This document shows, one piece after another, positions 14,300 through 26,094 of a stretch of DNA of 64,000 bases. The DNA is from Saccoglossus kowalevskii. Its lineage: Eukaryota > Hemichordata > Enteropneusta > Harrimaniidae. Position 1 is the first letter of the stretch, and each line of letters begins with the position of its first letter. The stretch is taken from the NCBI RefSeq assembly GCF_000003605.2, contig NW_003137830.1:209389-273388 (forward strand), read 5' to 3'. Both the position numbers and the translations under genes were made by a program. The notes under the pieces were generated by a model. The model was not told the DNA's origin. It made no database searches and was given only the letters and a program-made list of their open reading frames with translations.

Positions 14300-14392
14300 C
14301 TGATTGGTCTGATTGTTACGTGTTAGGGTTGGGTAGCCAATCAGGCAATATCTTATAGGTAGCTTCGCATTGACCTGCTGGGTGGGCGAAGC
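14300..14392. repeat. Two adjacent inverted repeats with paired CCAAT boxes
   Basis: CTGATTGG at 14300-14307 is the exact complement of CCAATCAG at 14337-14344. Just downstream GCTTCGC (14362-14368) pairs with GCGAAGC (14386-14392). The block is richer in G+C than its surroundings. Opposed CCAAT boxes can be promoter elements, and two neighbouring hairpins can also mark a decayed mobile element. I cannot choose between these. Confidence 0.35.
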
Positions 14393-17300
14393 ATAATATG
14401 GAAGTCAGATGATGTAAAATCAATTACGGTGTAACTACTTCAAACAATACCGAGGTAATCAATCCATCCAGATAGCAGATAAGATCAGACCTTTCTTAAA
14501 CTAGAGTATCTGCCGATAAATAGGTTAAATTGGGCAATATCTGAGTCACCTATTTTCCCGAGAAGCTTAATCATAGACATTACCAAGATTTTTTTAAAAT
14601 GGAATACAGATCCAATTGTAAGTGAATACCTCATTTTAATACGAATCGTGCCGCCTTAACAGAGAAGGTCACGGTAATACATTTCACAAAACCGGAATAC
14701 CCCGAAGTGAGTTAAATTTAATGTAAATTCACTGGAATTGGTGAGACGGAATGTCTTTGAATCGCTCACACGAGTATCGTGATGACACAACCACCCGGCA
14801 GCACAGCTACGAATGAATGTAAAAAATCCGTGACATATAAACTTATTAAGCTTGCACGTCTCTGGAAATGCTCCTAGTCATACTAGTTCATCGGTTCGGA
14901 GTTGTCAAAATAGAAAGAACACTATGCATAATACAAACCTAGCTATTATCTTAATGAGTGTTGTGACATTGAAGTACGCGAATTGAGAAAAAGATTATAA
15001 TCCTGGGTCTGATCGACGAGAAGCACATCAGCCAAGACAGCGCGAGCACACCCCATTCACTTGTAGCACCGCCATATATCAATGACAGTCACAATAAAAG
15101 TAGTCATTGCTACAAAATTACGGTCCGCATCAGATATGTGACATATGAACCTTTCTAAGGCCATGTTTGTAGCACAATGTAAATGTTTGTATAACAGCTT
15201 ATGACATGTACAAAATACACCTTGAAGCATATAGGCGCATTCCATGTGAACTTGCTTTCACTATCTTAAACAATCGATGTGTAGATAAATAACAAAGTGA
15301 ATAGTTTTGACAAGAGATTTATAATCAGTGACCAGTATTGCGTATACAGTGTATCTAAAGGGAACTTCGAGTATAGCAAACGGAATTGAGAATAGTCAGA
15401 CTTACGCGATGTAAAATAATACTCCCATTCACATGCGGTAATTACTGAAGAACGCCCTCACATTACTTCAATTCGACCAAGAGTCATACTTGAAATATAG
15501 ATATAATGTTTTTATCCAGTATTTACCTTCTCTGAATAAAATGATAAAACACGTGCAGTGCGTTTGGTGTATATAAATGCACACACATATGAATAAACTT
15601 TTAAATTGTGATAATTTTATTTTGATGACCATTGTTTTATTTCATCGCATGTTTAATATTTAATCATTGTACAAGAGAATCGTTTTTGAATTGTTAAAAA
15701 ATCATTAGACAATATTTGCTGCTGTAGATTGTATAACACTGGGTGGCCTACCTGTCATATTTATTATTAGAAAAAACTGCTTGTTTTGCAGTCAGTTAGT
15801 GCCATACTTCCAGATGCAAACTATACAATAGCGCTACAAAAATACAGACAGACTAATTTTGTATTACAGTTAGGGAAAAACACAAGTTACATTCTAATTG
15901 TACGCAAGATGACATTTACACGGTATTTACGCTGTGTTGGTGAATAAGACTGACGTTACATGTGAATGCTATATGATTAAAATATACGTGCACGTTCAGT
16001 GCATTTAACATCGTTATAACGAGTGAACTTTGTACAATTTGACACAGATATCTTTTACGATAATCCCATACGGAAGAATTAACGTTTTAAGATAATATTT
16101 CTTATTTTTGTGTTTTATAAACTAGCTGCGAGCACCGATTACCTATTTTGGACGCATTGCGACTGTCCCCAAGTGCGATATTGTACGTATTCTGGAGACA
16201 AAATACGAATTCAGTTATGTAGTATAGATAAGGTTATAACTGTTGTAATATTCTATGACAAAATAGAAAAAGTGTATAAGAGGTATAAAATTTAATAATG
16301 TTGCACACGTTTTCCACAATTTGAAATCAACATGTGCGATTAATGAAATATATGGATGACTGTAGATTCAAAACTATAAACTAACATTCCAAATGTTATG
16401 CGGTAATTTTCACTATTCAATTTGCTACCTCCACACTCTGTAAAAAGAGCCCGGGTTAATTACGCTGGTGCATGAAATATTTACAGTAGCCACTGATCAG
16501 TATTATGAACAAAAATTTAAAACAATATAGTCTATTATATAAACGTACGTAATGGTACAACATGTATCCATTGGACGACTCATAAAACAATAAACATCAG
16601 AACATTATGAGCGCATTGACGATTCTTTCTATCCACTCCGCATATCAAGACAGTTTCGTGTCACACATAAATGAAATGATTTACTATATCCCCATATTAT
16701 GTGATATTAGCTTCACTAATTTAATTCTTTCAACGGAGAGGATTAAATATGTGTTTTTTTTCAAATAATAATTATTTGTAGTTTATTTTCAACGCGTATT
16801 CATTTAAAAGATAATATTAAGAAATAGTTTGCATAAATACATGTTAATCAACAATTAGGTCACGTTGTTATGTATCTAAGAATAGCATCGTCGACAGAGA
16901 CGAAATATAAACTGTGTGATTCTCAGTACATCAAACGCAACTAATGCATTATCGCATACATTCATTTGTACTACACAGCTTTCTCCATAGGTCGGGGATA
17001 TAATGTGTGTGGAAGTGTATTATATCCAAAACCTTTCCCACTGGAGATGTACTGTGTTCATGCCAAAAGGGATCTCAAATGCTTATCGTAACATAGTCCA
17101 GTAGCCATTCCAAGAATAAAGCAATTTAGGTTACCCCATTGAAGGCAAGAAATCTAATGGTACCATGAGTTACGTAGATACACAACTATGCGTCATGTAG
17201 ATATTCTTGGTGGTGCAATTTATTAATAAAATAATCACATTCCTTGACATCTGAGAAATTATAAATTATATTTCATGTAAAATGTCAAATTAATGTTCAT

Positions 17301-17630
17301 GTAATGACCTTCAATTGCTGAGAACAAATTATGAAAAATACTCCAACATTTATTTTTTTGTCTGAAACGCTATATTTGAGATTCAGGTATGACAATGTAT
17401 GATTCTTGTAAATCTTTCCGTTGTACAGTAGCAATGCAGTTTATATGGTGATATCATTTTTTGACTCACTAATAAATTCTTATATATCCCAAAAAAATAA
17501 ATGTACGACATATTCAACCGACTTGTCAAATTAAATCTCATCACAATTTGCAACAACGTATATTTGCAATGTGTGTAAATTTATTTTTAATTTACATGAA
17601 TTATTTATGGATAGAATTAATGTTGATCAG

Positions 17631-17849
17631 CTACGGGTATGACATCAAATATTGATTGCGTTCTCTGAAATGGTAGGGTTGACTCTTTTTCATCAGAATA
17701 TGTAAGTTTTCATCGATGCTTTTATTCAGATTTTTGCTATTTGACCTTGCTGTAGGACATTGGATTTGGAATTCCTGATTCATTACGATCTCTCTAAAAC
17801 GACGAATAGCAGGTTTCCAAGGGTGAAATTGAAATTGTTCCAAACTCAT
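17631..17849 (-). CDS. Unidentified 72-residue ORF, antisense within the receptor intron (candidate only)
   Basis: The frame begins at ATG (17849) in a good context (ACAAACATGA) and ends at TAG (17631). The composition looks protein-like: mixed charged residues, no low complexity, a basic stretch near residues 15-20 and a region rich in K, N and R after residue 35. Immediately upstream on the same strand is a strong acceptor-like tract: ten T, then CTGACAG (AG at 17856-17857), six bases before the ATG. On the same strand AATAAA (plus-strand 17580-17585) follows the stop by about 46 bases. No signal peptide, membrane segment or known domain is seen. It could be the last exon of a small nested gene or a retained chance ORF. 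The product is not recognised. Confidence 0.25.
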   Translation of the reverse strand: MSLEQFQFHPWKPAIRRFREIVMNQEFQIQCPTARSNSKNLNKSIDENLHILMKKSQPYHFRERNQYLMSYP

Positions 17850-20106
17850 GTTTGTCTGTCAGAAAAAAAAAATATTTACTGGTTAGTAGTTATGCCAGCA
17901 ATTGGTTTGGGGCACATTGTTAATCAAACCTGTTTGATAATAATGCATTGGTAGTGTTGATTATTCATTCACATTGTTTGTTGTTGTCTTTCATATTAGC
18001 TGCGCATTATTTATGTAAATTTGCACAAGTTTGAATATACATATTGGCAATTTGCATACAATTCAACAAATATTTCAACCTGTTTTTGCAGTTTCTCGAA
18101 CCAAATTGCAATATACATATTACAAGTTACTAGGGGAAAATCGTTTCTTAGCTAAATTATTGTATTACTAGGTAAGGTATGTGCATAGTCAGTGAGGTCA
18201 TAAGATGAGCTGCTACTTCATATAAACCTTCCTTTCGAACGAAATCCAATTAGTAGTAAATCCATATCTGCAATACATTTTTGGGAAACAGATATGCGCA
18301 TTATTTATGAGAACGCTTGACCGATTAATGGTTCCACCAATCGTCAATTATATATTCACAATATCCAGTTATCCACAATTAGACAAACGCGTAGGAAAGA
18401 CTCGATGTAAAAACGCAATGCTCCAATCCATCTATTGATATATTTGGAAATTGTCATACTTTATAGTAATTTATTTTGTACCTAATTCTGCTGGAAATAT
18501 GTAATTAAAATAAGGACTATGTTCCTATTTTCAAATACTATAAACAAATCCTAGAAAACTTATTAAGCAATGTATGTGTGTTCAATAGACATTTCTTCCG
18601 GAAATTGTCGTCAGTGTTTTCATAAAGTTTGCATAGTGAAATTGTCCTTCACATAAGTTCATACTAATCAACGTGAGCCTTCTCGAAACAATATATGGTT
18701 CAAAATTAAAGGTCTGCATTGCGTCCTAGATAACTCAATTGACAGCGTGTCTGTTACATTGCTTGCTGTGTGAGTAATACATTCAAACACAGTTTTTGTG
18801 GTTTCTTCTTAGCACAGTAACACGTGGCGGATGTTTGTTGTTTGGTGTTAAGTGATCTGTGCAATAATATCTTGATCGGTTTATGAGTACAAAGCCAAAC
18901 ACAGGACATTGAATGACGCATTCTGATTTCTACTTGCATTTTGCCACTTTGCCACATGAAGCATTTGACTACTTGCTTGACGATCTTGCATTAATAGTTT
19001 TAATTACACTTGGAGTAATTATTAATGTGAGTGGACTTACCACAATGTCACCATGGAACATAACTAACTTGTGGAAATATATATTGTTACTATGAAAACA
19101 AACTTATAGACATGCATGTTACAATTTCTCGAAAGAAGGGCTAATATATATTAGAAATACTGTTTTTTACAACATTATGCGATTACACAATATACACAAT
19201 GGCCGTAAATGCCATATTGAGTTCGTAAAAATTGTATCATATACCTTAAACAATCCATTAAAATAAATGCAATTTTTCGAACTATTGGTGTTTCGTTTAT
19301 CCCGTTTATTATTTTTAGTTTTACCATTTATGCAATCGTTCACGGTGCGCAGTGATATTTCAACGAGACGCGCTATTCAAATTTGCTACGAATGTCATCT
19401 CCCTCAACGCGATGTACGGTGCAAATATGGTGGATAATAAACATTATTGCACAGCTCACTCATCGGGTTTACCATAGCGGTAAAAGCCAGGCAATACGAG
19501 GTGTATGATTATAAGGACTTGTAACCTTATATTAGTTTGTAAAATAAATGTAGTTACCCTGGAAATTATGTGGGGTCTAGAAATTCAGAGGCATAACAAA
19601 CTCATTGTACTGTTTTTTCTAGTCAATGGAGTGAACTAAAATAAAAAAATGTCTTATTCTGAATATAGCTGCTGGACTAAAATGACGTTTTCCGTGTAAT
19701 TAAATACAACATTATTTTGCAAACAGGTTGTTTCTTAAAGGCACCGCATATTTTCAAAAAAGGTTTTAGGCATGAATGTTTGACTAGTTCTACATACGAT
19801 TTGAAGGTTTGAATGGTTACAGTAATGGATAAACGCCTCCAGGTTGTGTTTACCCAAGTTTCATTCATTGCTCATTCGTTATTTATATAATCATTGAAGT
19901 ATTCATTACCATATCCTTGAGATATTTTTTGTTAAGAAGCTACTGATATGCAAAGTGTATTATTACTTGTTAGTAAATGCCACGCACCGCCGCATATCAA
20001 ACATTTCCCACAATTCCATTCTACAATATACACACAGGAAGTAATAACATTTTCAGTTTGCATGTTCGTAGTCAATAATATAACACAAAAAAAACAAAAC
20101 AACAAC

Positions 20107-20128
20107 AACATAACATAACATAACATAA
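20107..20128. repeat. Short CATAA/ATAAC microsatellite
   Basis: About four tandem copies of CATAA lie just 5' of the hairpin-monomer element. A similar CATAACATAACAT follows that element near 21022-21034. The two runs bracket the element and may be its tail, its target, or coincidence. Confidence 0.6.
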
Positions 20129-20274
20129 CGCAAGCCATGCATGACACAGTCCCCGTTAGTTATTGAATTTAAGATATATAGTTTTGTTTATAGTAATATA
20201 GCTGGAACATAAACATGTCAGAAATATAATTATGATGATTGAGAGATATTGCTCTGGGACAGCATTAATTAAAC

Positions 20275-21020
20275 ATGTATAATGAATATATACAATTTGA
20301 ACATAATCAGTCAAAGCATGTCAGAGATATGGCATTCATTAATACAAAATGGCCACCAGTCGGCCATTTTAAATCCGATCTGAAAAATAAAATGACGTGC
20401 ACCAGGAACCCACAATGTCTAATGTATGTACCAAGTTTGAACAAAATCCATCCATAAATGCCACAAATGCTTATATTTGATGATTTTTTAGCACAAAAAT
20501 GGCCACCATTCGGCCATTTTTAATAGGATCGTCAAACCAATATATCTGTATATCTATGACATGATTTATAATGAATATTTAAAATTTGAACATAATCAGT
20601 CTAAGCAAGTCAGAGATATGGCACTAGAACCACATTCATTAAAACAAAATGGCCGCCATTCGGCCATTTTTAATCTTATCTGAAAAACAAAATGATGTGC
20701 ATCAAGGTCCTATAATGTCTAACGTATATACCAATTTTGAACAAAATTAACCTGTAAATAACCGAAAAATGCTTGATTTTAATGATTTTTAGCACAAAAA
20801 TGGCCACCATTCGGCCATCTTGAATCAGATCGTGAAACAAATTGACGTGCATATGTATAATATTATGTATGATATATGTGTGAAGTTTGATTGTGATTGG
20901 TCCAGGCATTTCTAAGACACAGGCTCGGACGCACGCACGCCGCACCGAAACACGGACTCACTTACGCACAGACGCATGGAGGTCAAAACATAAGTCCCCA
21001 TTTTCGGACTGCGACTAATT
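20275..21020 (+). mobile_element. Dispersed non-coding element of four ~150-bp hairpin monomers
   Basis: Four copies of a hairpin with 9-base arms AAAATGGCC and GGCCATTTT lie at about 20346, 20496, 20646 and 20796, spaced 149-150 bases apart; the last has a changed arm (GGCCATCTT). The sequence between them alternates between two subtypes, so the larger repeat is about 286-300 bp (compare TTTGAACATAATCAGTC at 20296 and 20585). The 3' part has GGACGCACGCACG and ends near CCCCATTTTCGGACT. No open frame has coding character. The long monomer period, structured core and lack of protein suggest a non-autonomous mobile or satellite-derived element. The family is not identified. Confidence 0.6.
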
Positions 21021-21036
21021 ACATAACATAACATCA

Positions 21037-21138
21037 CGGTATGTGGTGAACTGAAATTATTGGATAACTACGGTATGAGGTAAACTTAAATTATTGGATA
21101 ACTACGGTATGAGGTAAACTGAAATTATTGTTTTCAAA
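21037..21138 (+). repeat. 34-bp minisatellite, three copies
   Basis: Three units beginning CGGTATG at about 21037, 21071 and 21105 share GTGAACTGAAATTATTGG-type sequence with a few substitutions. The array directly follows the hairpin-monomer element, so it may be its variable tail. Confidence 0.8.
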
Positions 21139-22855
21139 GATAAAATAAATCTGCCCACTCCATCATTCACGGAGACATTGTAGAGAGTCTTTATTGATAA
21201 TATCGTCACATAATTTAATATCACTAATCAATCAACTAAATAAGCATCTGTTAAAAAACTATTTTTTTCTTTATCAAAAAATTATCATGTTAATGTTGTT
21301 TTGTCTTCAAAAACCACAAACAAGAATATATGCCTTCTATATATTGTGCGCTACACTGAATAATTCTATGTGATACATGCAATTATTCTTACAATATCTC
21401 ATCACGTACAAATAAGGAATGCGTTTCATAAGTGATTGATGGTGTGATTCAATAAAAAAAAGCTGTCCAAATCCGCCGATGCCAACGTATACTTAGTTTC
21501 AATATGATTCAACATAGTTTCAGAATACGTCTGATGCTGAATGAAGATATTTACTGATTCATTACATACATGTAGTTTATCTCATGCCATCAATGAAATA
21601 ACAAATATTTGGTATTTCTCATTGAGTTGAATATATTATATCTAAGCATGTTTTATACATTATGCTGAGCAATCCATTTTAATCGATTCCTAAATCATTT
21701 TTCTCCCAATGAGGTACATTATGTTCATTTGTATGCATGCTTTATATAACGTTGAATTCATTTTGATATACAATATACATATTTATAACAAGACACTGCA
21801 TTCCCCTTCATATGCAGCGATATTCCTTGTATATATGTATACCTATCACTATTTTGTTTCAATCTTTCCAATTTGTACATTTGAAATTGTGCATAAGTGA
21901 CATAAAGAATACGCTACATTATCTCATGCAACGCCACATTTTAACTTTTAAATTCAATTCAATTTAATTCAAAAAGCATACATATTAACATCGTAGCTAC
22001 TTCGTCATCTATACTGATCCACACTTCTTAGATAATAGATAAATAGATAATCTGCACTACCAGTAAATATACTTGTTACGGCAAAAGGAATCTTTATTCT
22101 TACACTTGACATTTGCATCGTTTTAGTGTTATCGTGATTAGTGTGATTATAATTAAAATGTTTTAAGACAATGTCTACTATCTAACCTCTAAAAACATTA
22201 ATTAAATCATACATATTCTGATATAAAATTGTCAACACTATCCTTTCAGGTGACATACGATACGAGGCATATCAAAATCCAGTTAAACAGTAATTAGTTA
22301 AATTTTCCAATTGTATGCAAATTGAAAATATGCAAATTCAATAGTTTGCATACATTTTTACAGCAAATTGTGGAGCTTTTCATTACAGAAGTTGTTTAAC
22401 GATGAGTCAATAACTGGCATAATCATGGAAACTGTTTTCAACTCTAAAATAGACAGATTTAGAAGTCAGAATCAAACACAATATTTTTCACGCTTGAAGA
22501 TTATTTAACAGACTTAAGTTTGATACTTCAATGCGTTTACATTTTCTGAAATGTGATTATTTTGTAAGTTTGCTAAATAATGTGAAGGTGTCACAAAAGC
22601 GACAAGCGACAAAATCTATATCCCTGGTGTTGATCATGTATCTAATATATAATACAATCATCATTTTCTCGTCAATGGGTTAAGCTAACTTGCTCCATTA
22701 TGGGAATGGTTGCTCGACTACATGCAGGAACATGCCCCATAACATTAGTGCCAACGATTTAGAGAATTGTACAGTGAAGAAGTTCGTTAAATGCAAACAA
22801 TGAATTCGACACAGGTAATAATGTCACTTATGAAATATGTATTTATTAATTCCAG

Positions 22856-23558
22856 ATACTATGTGATTCACAATCCTTTGACGCCACGACTGACCAAAAG
22901 AAAAGTATTACTGATTGCCGTGCTAACATGGGTCGTGTCCTTCATTGTCTCTATACCAACTCCAATGAATACTACTGGATCTAGTGGTAGAGACAAAACT
23001 GGCCGAGTAATCCACTTCTGCGCGGAGTACTGGTCCAATCGTATAGCATCTCGTGCGTACATTATGTTCCTGACCCTCTTTGAATACGTGGTTCCCATGG
23101 TAGCAATGATTATCGCATACTCCAAAATTGTACGGAAGGTTTGGTTCCGAAGAACCCCGGGAAATGCCACAGATCGACAAAGAGAGATTGTCACAGGGAA
23201 CAGAAAGAAAACCATTCGGATGCTAATCATCGTCGTTGCGTCATTCGGTCTATTCTGGGGTCCGTACTATGCTTATAACATCACCGTGCATTTTCTTGAA
23301 AAATTCTGGATAGAGCAAGACCAAAATATGACTGGCTTCTACGTCGTAGAGGTTCTTGCCATGAGCAACAGCGTTATGAATACAATCGTGTTTTTCCTTA
23401 TGAACGACAACTTCCGGAAAGAATGTTTCAATCTTCTGTGGAGAAAACCGCATTGCATGAGTTTAAAATTCAACTCAACGTCAGCTACAAACATCAGCCT
23501 GACACGAAACGGAACAAAGAACACTGCCCGAGTACTGGCTACTGAAGCAAATGTGTAA
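22856..23558 (+). CDS. Prokineticin receptor-like class A GPCR, exon 2 (TM4 to C-terminus)
   Basis: The acceptor TTAATTCCAG|A supplies the last base of R156, giving ER-YYVIHNPL in frame; the ORF visible from 22791 reads back into the intron. TM4 contains W181. Extracellular loop 2 has a sequon at N194 and the disulfide cysteine C211. TM5 has P236 and Y244. TM6 has FWGP (W290, P292), where most class A receptors have CWxP. TM7 reads FYVVEVLAMSNS then NTIVF (331-335) in place of NPxxY. As I recall the human sequences, PROKR1/2 have nearly the same FYVVE.IAMSNS and NTxCF, and also WF...PG in loop 3 as here (252-258), so the family is well supported. C346 and C356 in the tail could be palmitoylated. 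The frame is intact to TAA at 23556. An invertebrate neuropeptide receptor of a neighbouring family is the main alternative. Confidence 0.92.
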
Positions 23559-23645
23559 CTGCACTTAAATACATCAGAGCAAGTATTAGTCAATATTGAT
23601 CAATCATAATACAAGTTCCTAAATATGGAAATTGAATCACACTTT

Positions 23646-23666
23646 TATATATATATATATATATAT
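23646..23666. repeat. (TA)n microsatellite
   Basis: About ten uninterrupted TA dinucleotides in the receptor 3' UTR. Confidence 0.95.
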
Positions 23667-23861
23667 TCAACTTGTTGTTATCTGTGAACACATTTAATTA
23701 ACATTTTAACTTTTAAAGGTAAATACTCCTTGTTTTCAAGTCAATAAGAGGTGAATGTGTGTATATTAGCACGTGATCGTACCTTTTTGGTGTTAAATTC
23801 GTATACTCAATGATGTTATTCACCAACAGAATTACGATACATTAGTACCCATTATACAAGG

Positions 23862-23867
23862 AATAAA
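23862..23867 (+). terminator. Candidate poly(A) signal, proximal
   Basis: Canonical AATAAA about 300 bases after the receptor stop codon, in AT-rich sequence. It could give a short 3' UTR. Confidence 0.4.
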
Positions 23868-24099
23868 TATTTAAATATTGTATATCTATATGTAAATATC
23901 TGTTATTGTTTTCAAAAGTGACGTGATACATTATTTCGTGCTAGTATTATTATATAAAATATACTTATATATTGCAAGTTGGGCATCAGAGCGGCAGTAA
24001 GTTGCGGCTGCATTTCTTAAGCGAATGATGCACATCCGTTACGACGAAGTTGATTTGTATAAATTGTATATAGCAGTATACATTCTGCACATTGTGTTT

Positions 24100-24105
24100 A
24101 ATAAA
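24100..24105 (+). terminator. Candidate poly(A) signal, distal
   Basis: Canonical AATAAA about 540 bases after the stop, with a T- and GT-rich stretch downstream. It is the better of the two signals by context. Confidence 0.45.
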
Positions 24106-24125
24106 TTGATGTCAGCATATTACGC

Positions 24126-25029
24126 TCTTATCGTTTTTCTTGACTAATCATGTGATTTTTATAGCTGCAGTGGCTGGTTCGGATTCATTTTAGACTCATA
24201 GCGTGTATGTTTTCTTCCCTGTTCCCTTGAACGCGTTTTGGTTTCAAGAAAACTTTCATTGAAACACAATAGCAATACTAGAGACGGGAAACAGCGTCCA
24301 TGCATGCATGTCAACAATATGCGAACTTTCAAAATATTTCGAATGTTTTAACCCGAAACCAACACTGCCCGGGTACACGCTACTAAAACCAATTTTCATA
24401 TGGCCTAGATTTTTAATGTAGATAGGTATGTATTTAACCCGTTCCAAATAAGTATAATTTGTGAATGAAACAATTACTTACGTAAATGGTGGTTATAGTG
24501 CAGATGACAATTTCGATTTCATCAACTTCATTTAAGCACCGTTTATTTACAAGTGAAAAACAGAAAATGTCAAAAAAATGATTTAACCTCATCCCGATAT
24601 ACCCATTAACCACTATCCATTGCATGCTCGTTAAATTTGAAATACATTTCTGAATTGAATCATTGTGTTATCTTCGAAAGGTCCAATGACTTGTATATTG
24701 TGTCACTAACTCTATGTGTATTTATGGTATTTTGTTGCTGGAATGACATGATAGTTGTGAATAATTATTTGCATCAGACAATTATCGTAAATCATGACTG
24801 AGAATGCAACACAAAATAATGCGTGGGTCTCTGTGGCGGTGGTCATAATCCTTTGCATAACAAATGATATCGAATAATACAAGCGTTGAACTATTATTTA
24901 GCGCAATGGTTATTCTCACTATGTGTCTATACCGATTACAGACAGTGATCATGGTGATCTAAATTCATTTTCCATAGTGAGATTTGTTTTGATTTGAACA
25001 GATGTTGAGCAAGATTATGATAGCTAGGA
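24126..25029. other. Intergenic, no gene seen
   Basis: AT-rich sequence between the receptor 3' end and the 84-bp array. ATGCATGCATG near 24300 is a short palindrome. No coding or RNA gene is supported. Confidence 0.6.
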
Positions 25030-25705
25030 ATTATCAGGAAATGGTCATGGTACGCAGCCAATGAATGAATATAGGATAAAAATTGGCCATGGTAAGTAGC
25101 AAATACATATCGGCCCGGAAAACTGAAAGCAACAATATATTGAATTGAATATGGACAGGGTAAGAATTGGTCATGGTAAGTAGCTAATACATATCGGCCT
25201 GGAACTTGCAATGTAAGCAACAATATATCGAATTGAATATGTATAGATAAATCATCTGCTATGGTATGCGATCAATACCTAGAGCACTGTAAACAAAAAT
25301 ACCAGTAGTGGACAATTTCTTATGGCAAGTAGCCAATGCATATCGGCCTGGAACACTTTGGCCATCAATGTGGTGAATTGGATATGGAACCGTTAATAAC
25401 TAGCCATGATATGCAGGAAGTGCATATCAGACATGATCCCTGTAATCAACAATATATTGAATTGAATATGCATAGATTAATGATTTGCCATGGTAAGCAT
25501 TCAATGCCTTTTGGGCTGGAGCACTATAACCAATTCTCTGTTGAATTAAATAGAAAGAGATCAACAACTTTCGATGATGTGCAGCCAATGCCTAAGGCAC
25601 AAAACTAACTCTCAGTTAAATTGAATACGAAGTGGTGAACAATTTGTCATGGTATGCAGCCGCTACATATTAGATTGGACCACTGTAACCAACGCCTGAA
25701 TGAAA
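25030..25705 (+). repeat. Diverged tandem array, ~84-bp unit, about eight copies
   Basis: A unit containing GAATTGAATATG, GCCATGGTAAGTAGCC, ATGCATATCGGCCTGGA and CACTGTAACCAAC recurs about eight times; the first copy is truncated. Anchors at 25111, 25195, 25344, 25428 and 25513 are spaced by 84-85 bases where no deletion has occurred. The unit is divisible by three, so three full units stay open as one + strand frame at 25336-25608 (28-residue repeats with GLEH... and VEL motifs). A - strand frame over 24936-25223 repeats PGRYV.ATYH.QFL. Individual copies are well diverged, so the array is old. It may be a plain minisatellite or the remains of a repeat-protein exon. Confidence 0.8.
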
Positions 25706-25759
25706 TGATGCAACGAAACCCTATGTGGGTATTATCACTGTAGGACACTATCATGTGAC

Positions 25760-25925
25760 ACGGTACTCATGTTTCGGATTCGTTCCGACCGTCCGTCCGT
25801 GTACCCGCTCGGCATCATTTCTCGGTTTTTCGTTCCATTGACCTTTGACCAATTGGTGGGCATTTTAATTAGTCCCCCAAAACACCACAAATCAATATTT
25901 GAACGATTTCTCAGGCATGCTTAGA
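25760..25925 (+). repeat. Probable fragment of a dispersed repeat
   Basis: Contains CCGTCCGTCCGTG followed by ATTTCTCGGTTTTTCG, TTGACCTTTGACC and GGTGGGCATTTTAATT. This layout (short CCGT repeats, then a conserved non-coding block) resembles repeats common in many invertebrate genomes. I recognise the style rather than a named family, and the borders are approximate. Confidence 0.35.
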
Positions 25926-26039
25926 CTAAATGGTCGACAGGCCAGCTATCATTTTAGTGTGTGATTTGTCGGAATCTCAGATTTATTCTTGCTCATTAGT
26001 GCAGCATGCATGTGACAGGTGATCTGTCGCTCTTTTGTT

Positions 26040-26094
26040 AAAATAAAATAAAATAAAATAAAATAAAATAAAATAAAATAAAATAAAATAAAAT
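26040..26094. repeat. (AAATA)11 microsatellite
   Basis: Eleven perfect tandem copies of a 5-base A/T unit. The reading frames across it are artefacts. Confidence 0.98.

Larger units (their letters stand above)
2059..22855 (+). other. Large intron of the receptor gene (about 20.8 kb)
   Basis: The donor GGTAAGT at 2058-2064 and the acceptor ATTCCAG ending at 22855 are strong, and the splice restores a continuous receptor frame. The phase is 2, within the arginine codon of ERY. The intron is AT-rich and largely featureless apart from the repeats, gap and small antisense ORF listed separately. About 2100-10500, 10700-12650, 13500-17600 and 17900-20250 hold no gene I can support. Short ORFs in those stretches have no recognisable domain, and many begin with non-ATG codons. 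Confidence 0.9.
23559..24125 (+). other. Putative 3' UTR of the receptor gene
   Basis: AT-rich sequence after the TAA stop. AATAAA hexamers lie at 23862-23867 and 24100-24105. The second is followed within about 25-60 bases by a T/G-rich stretch (TCGTTTTTCTTGAC, TGTGATTTTT), a typical cleavage context. A (TA)n run is at 23646-23666. The exact cleavage site is not shown. Confidence 0.45.

Noticed and set aside
22791-22855. ORF extension 5' of exon 2
   Set aside because: It lies before the acceptor ATTCCAG. The join to exon 1 gives the intact ERY motif and a normal receptor.
22868-23593. Minus-strand ORFs opposite exon 2
   Set aside because: Shadows of the receptor coding sequence with no domains.
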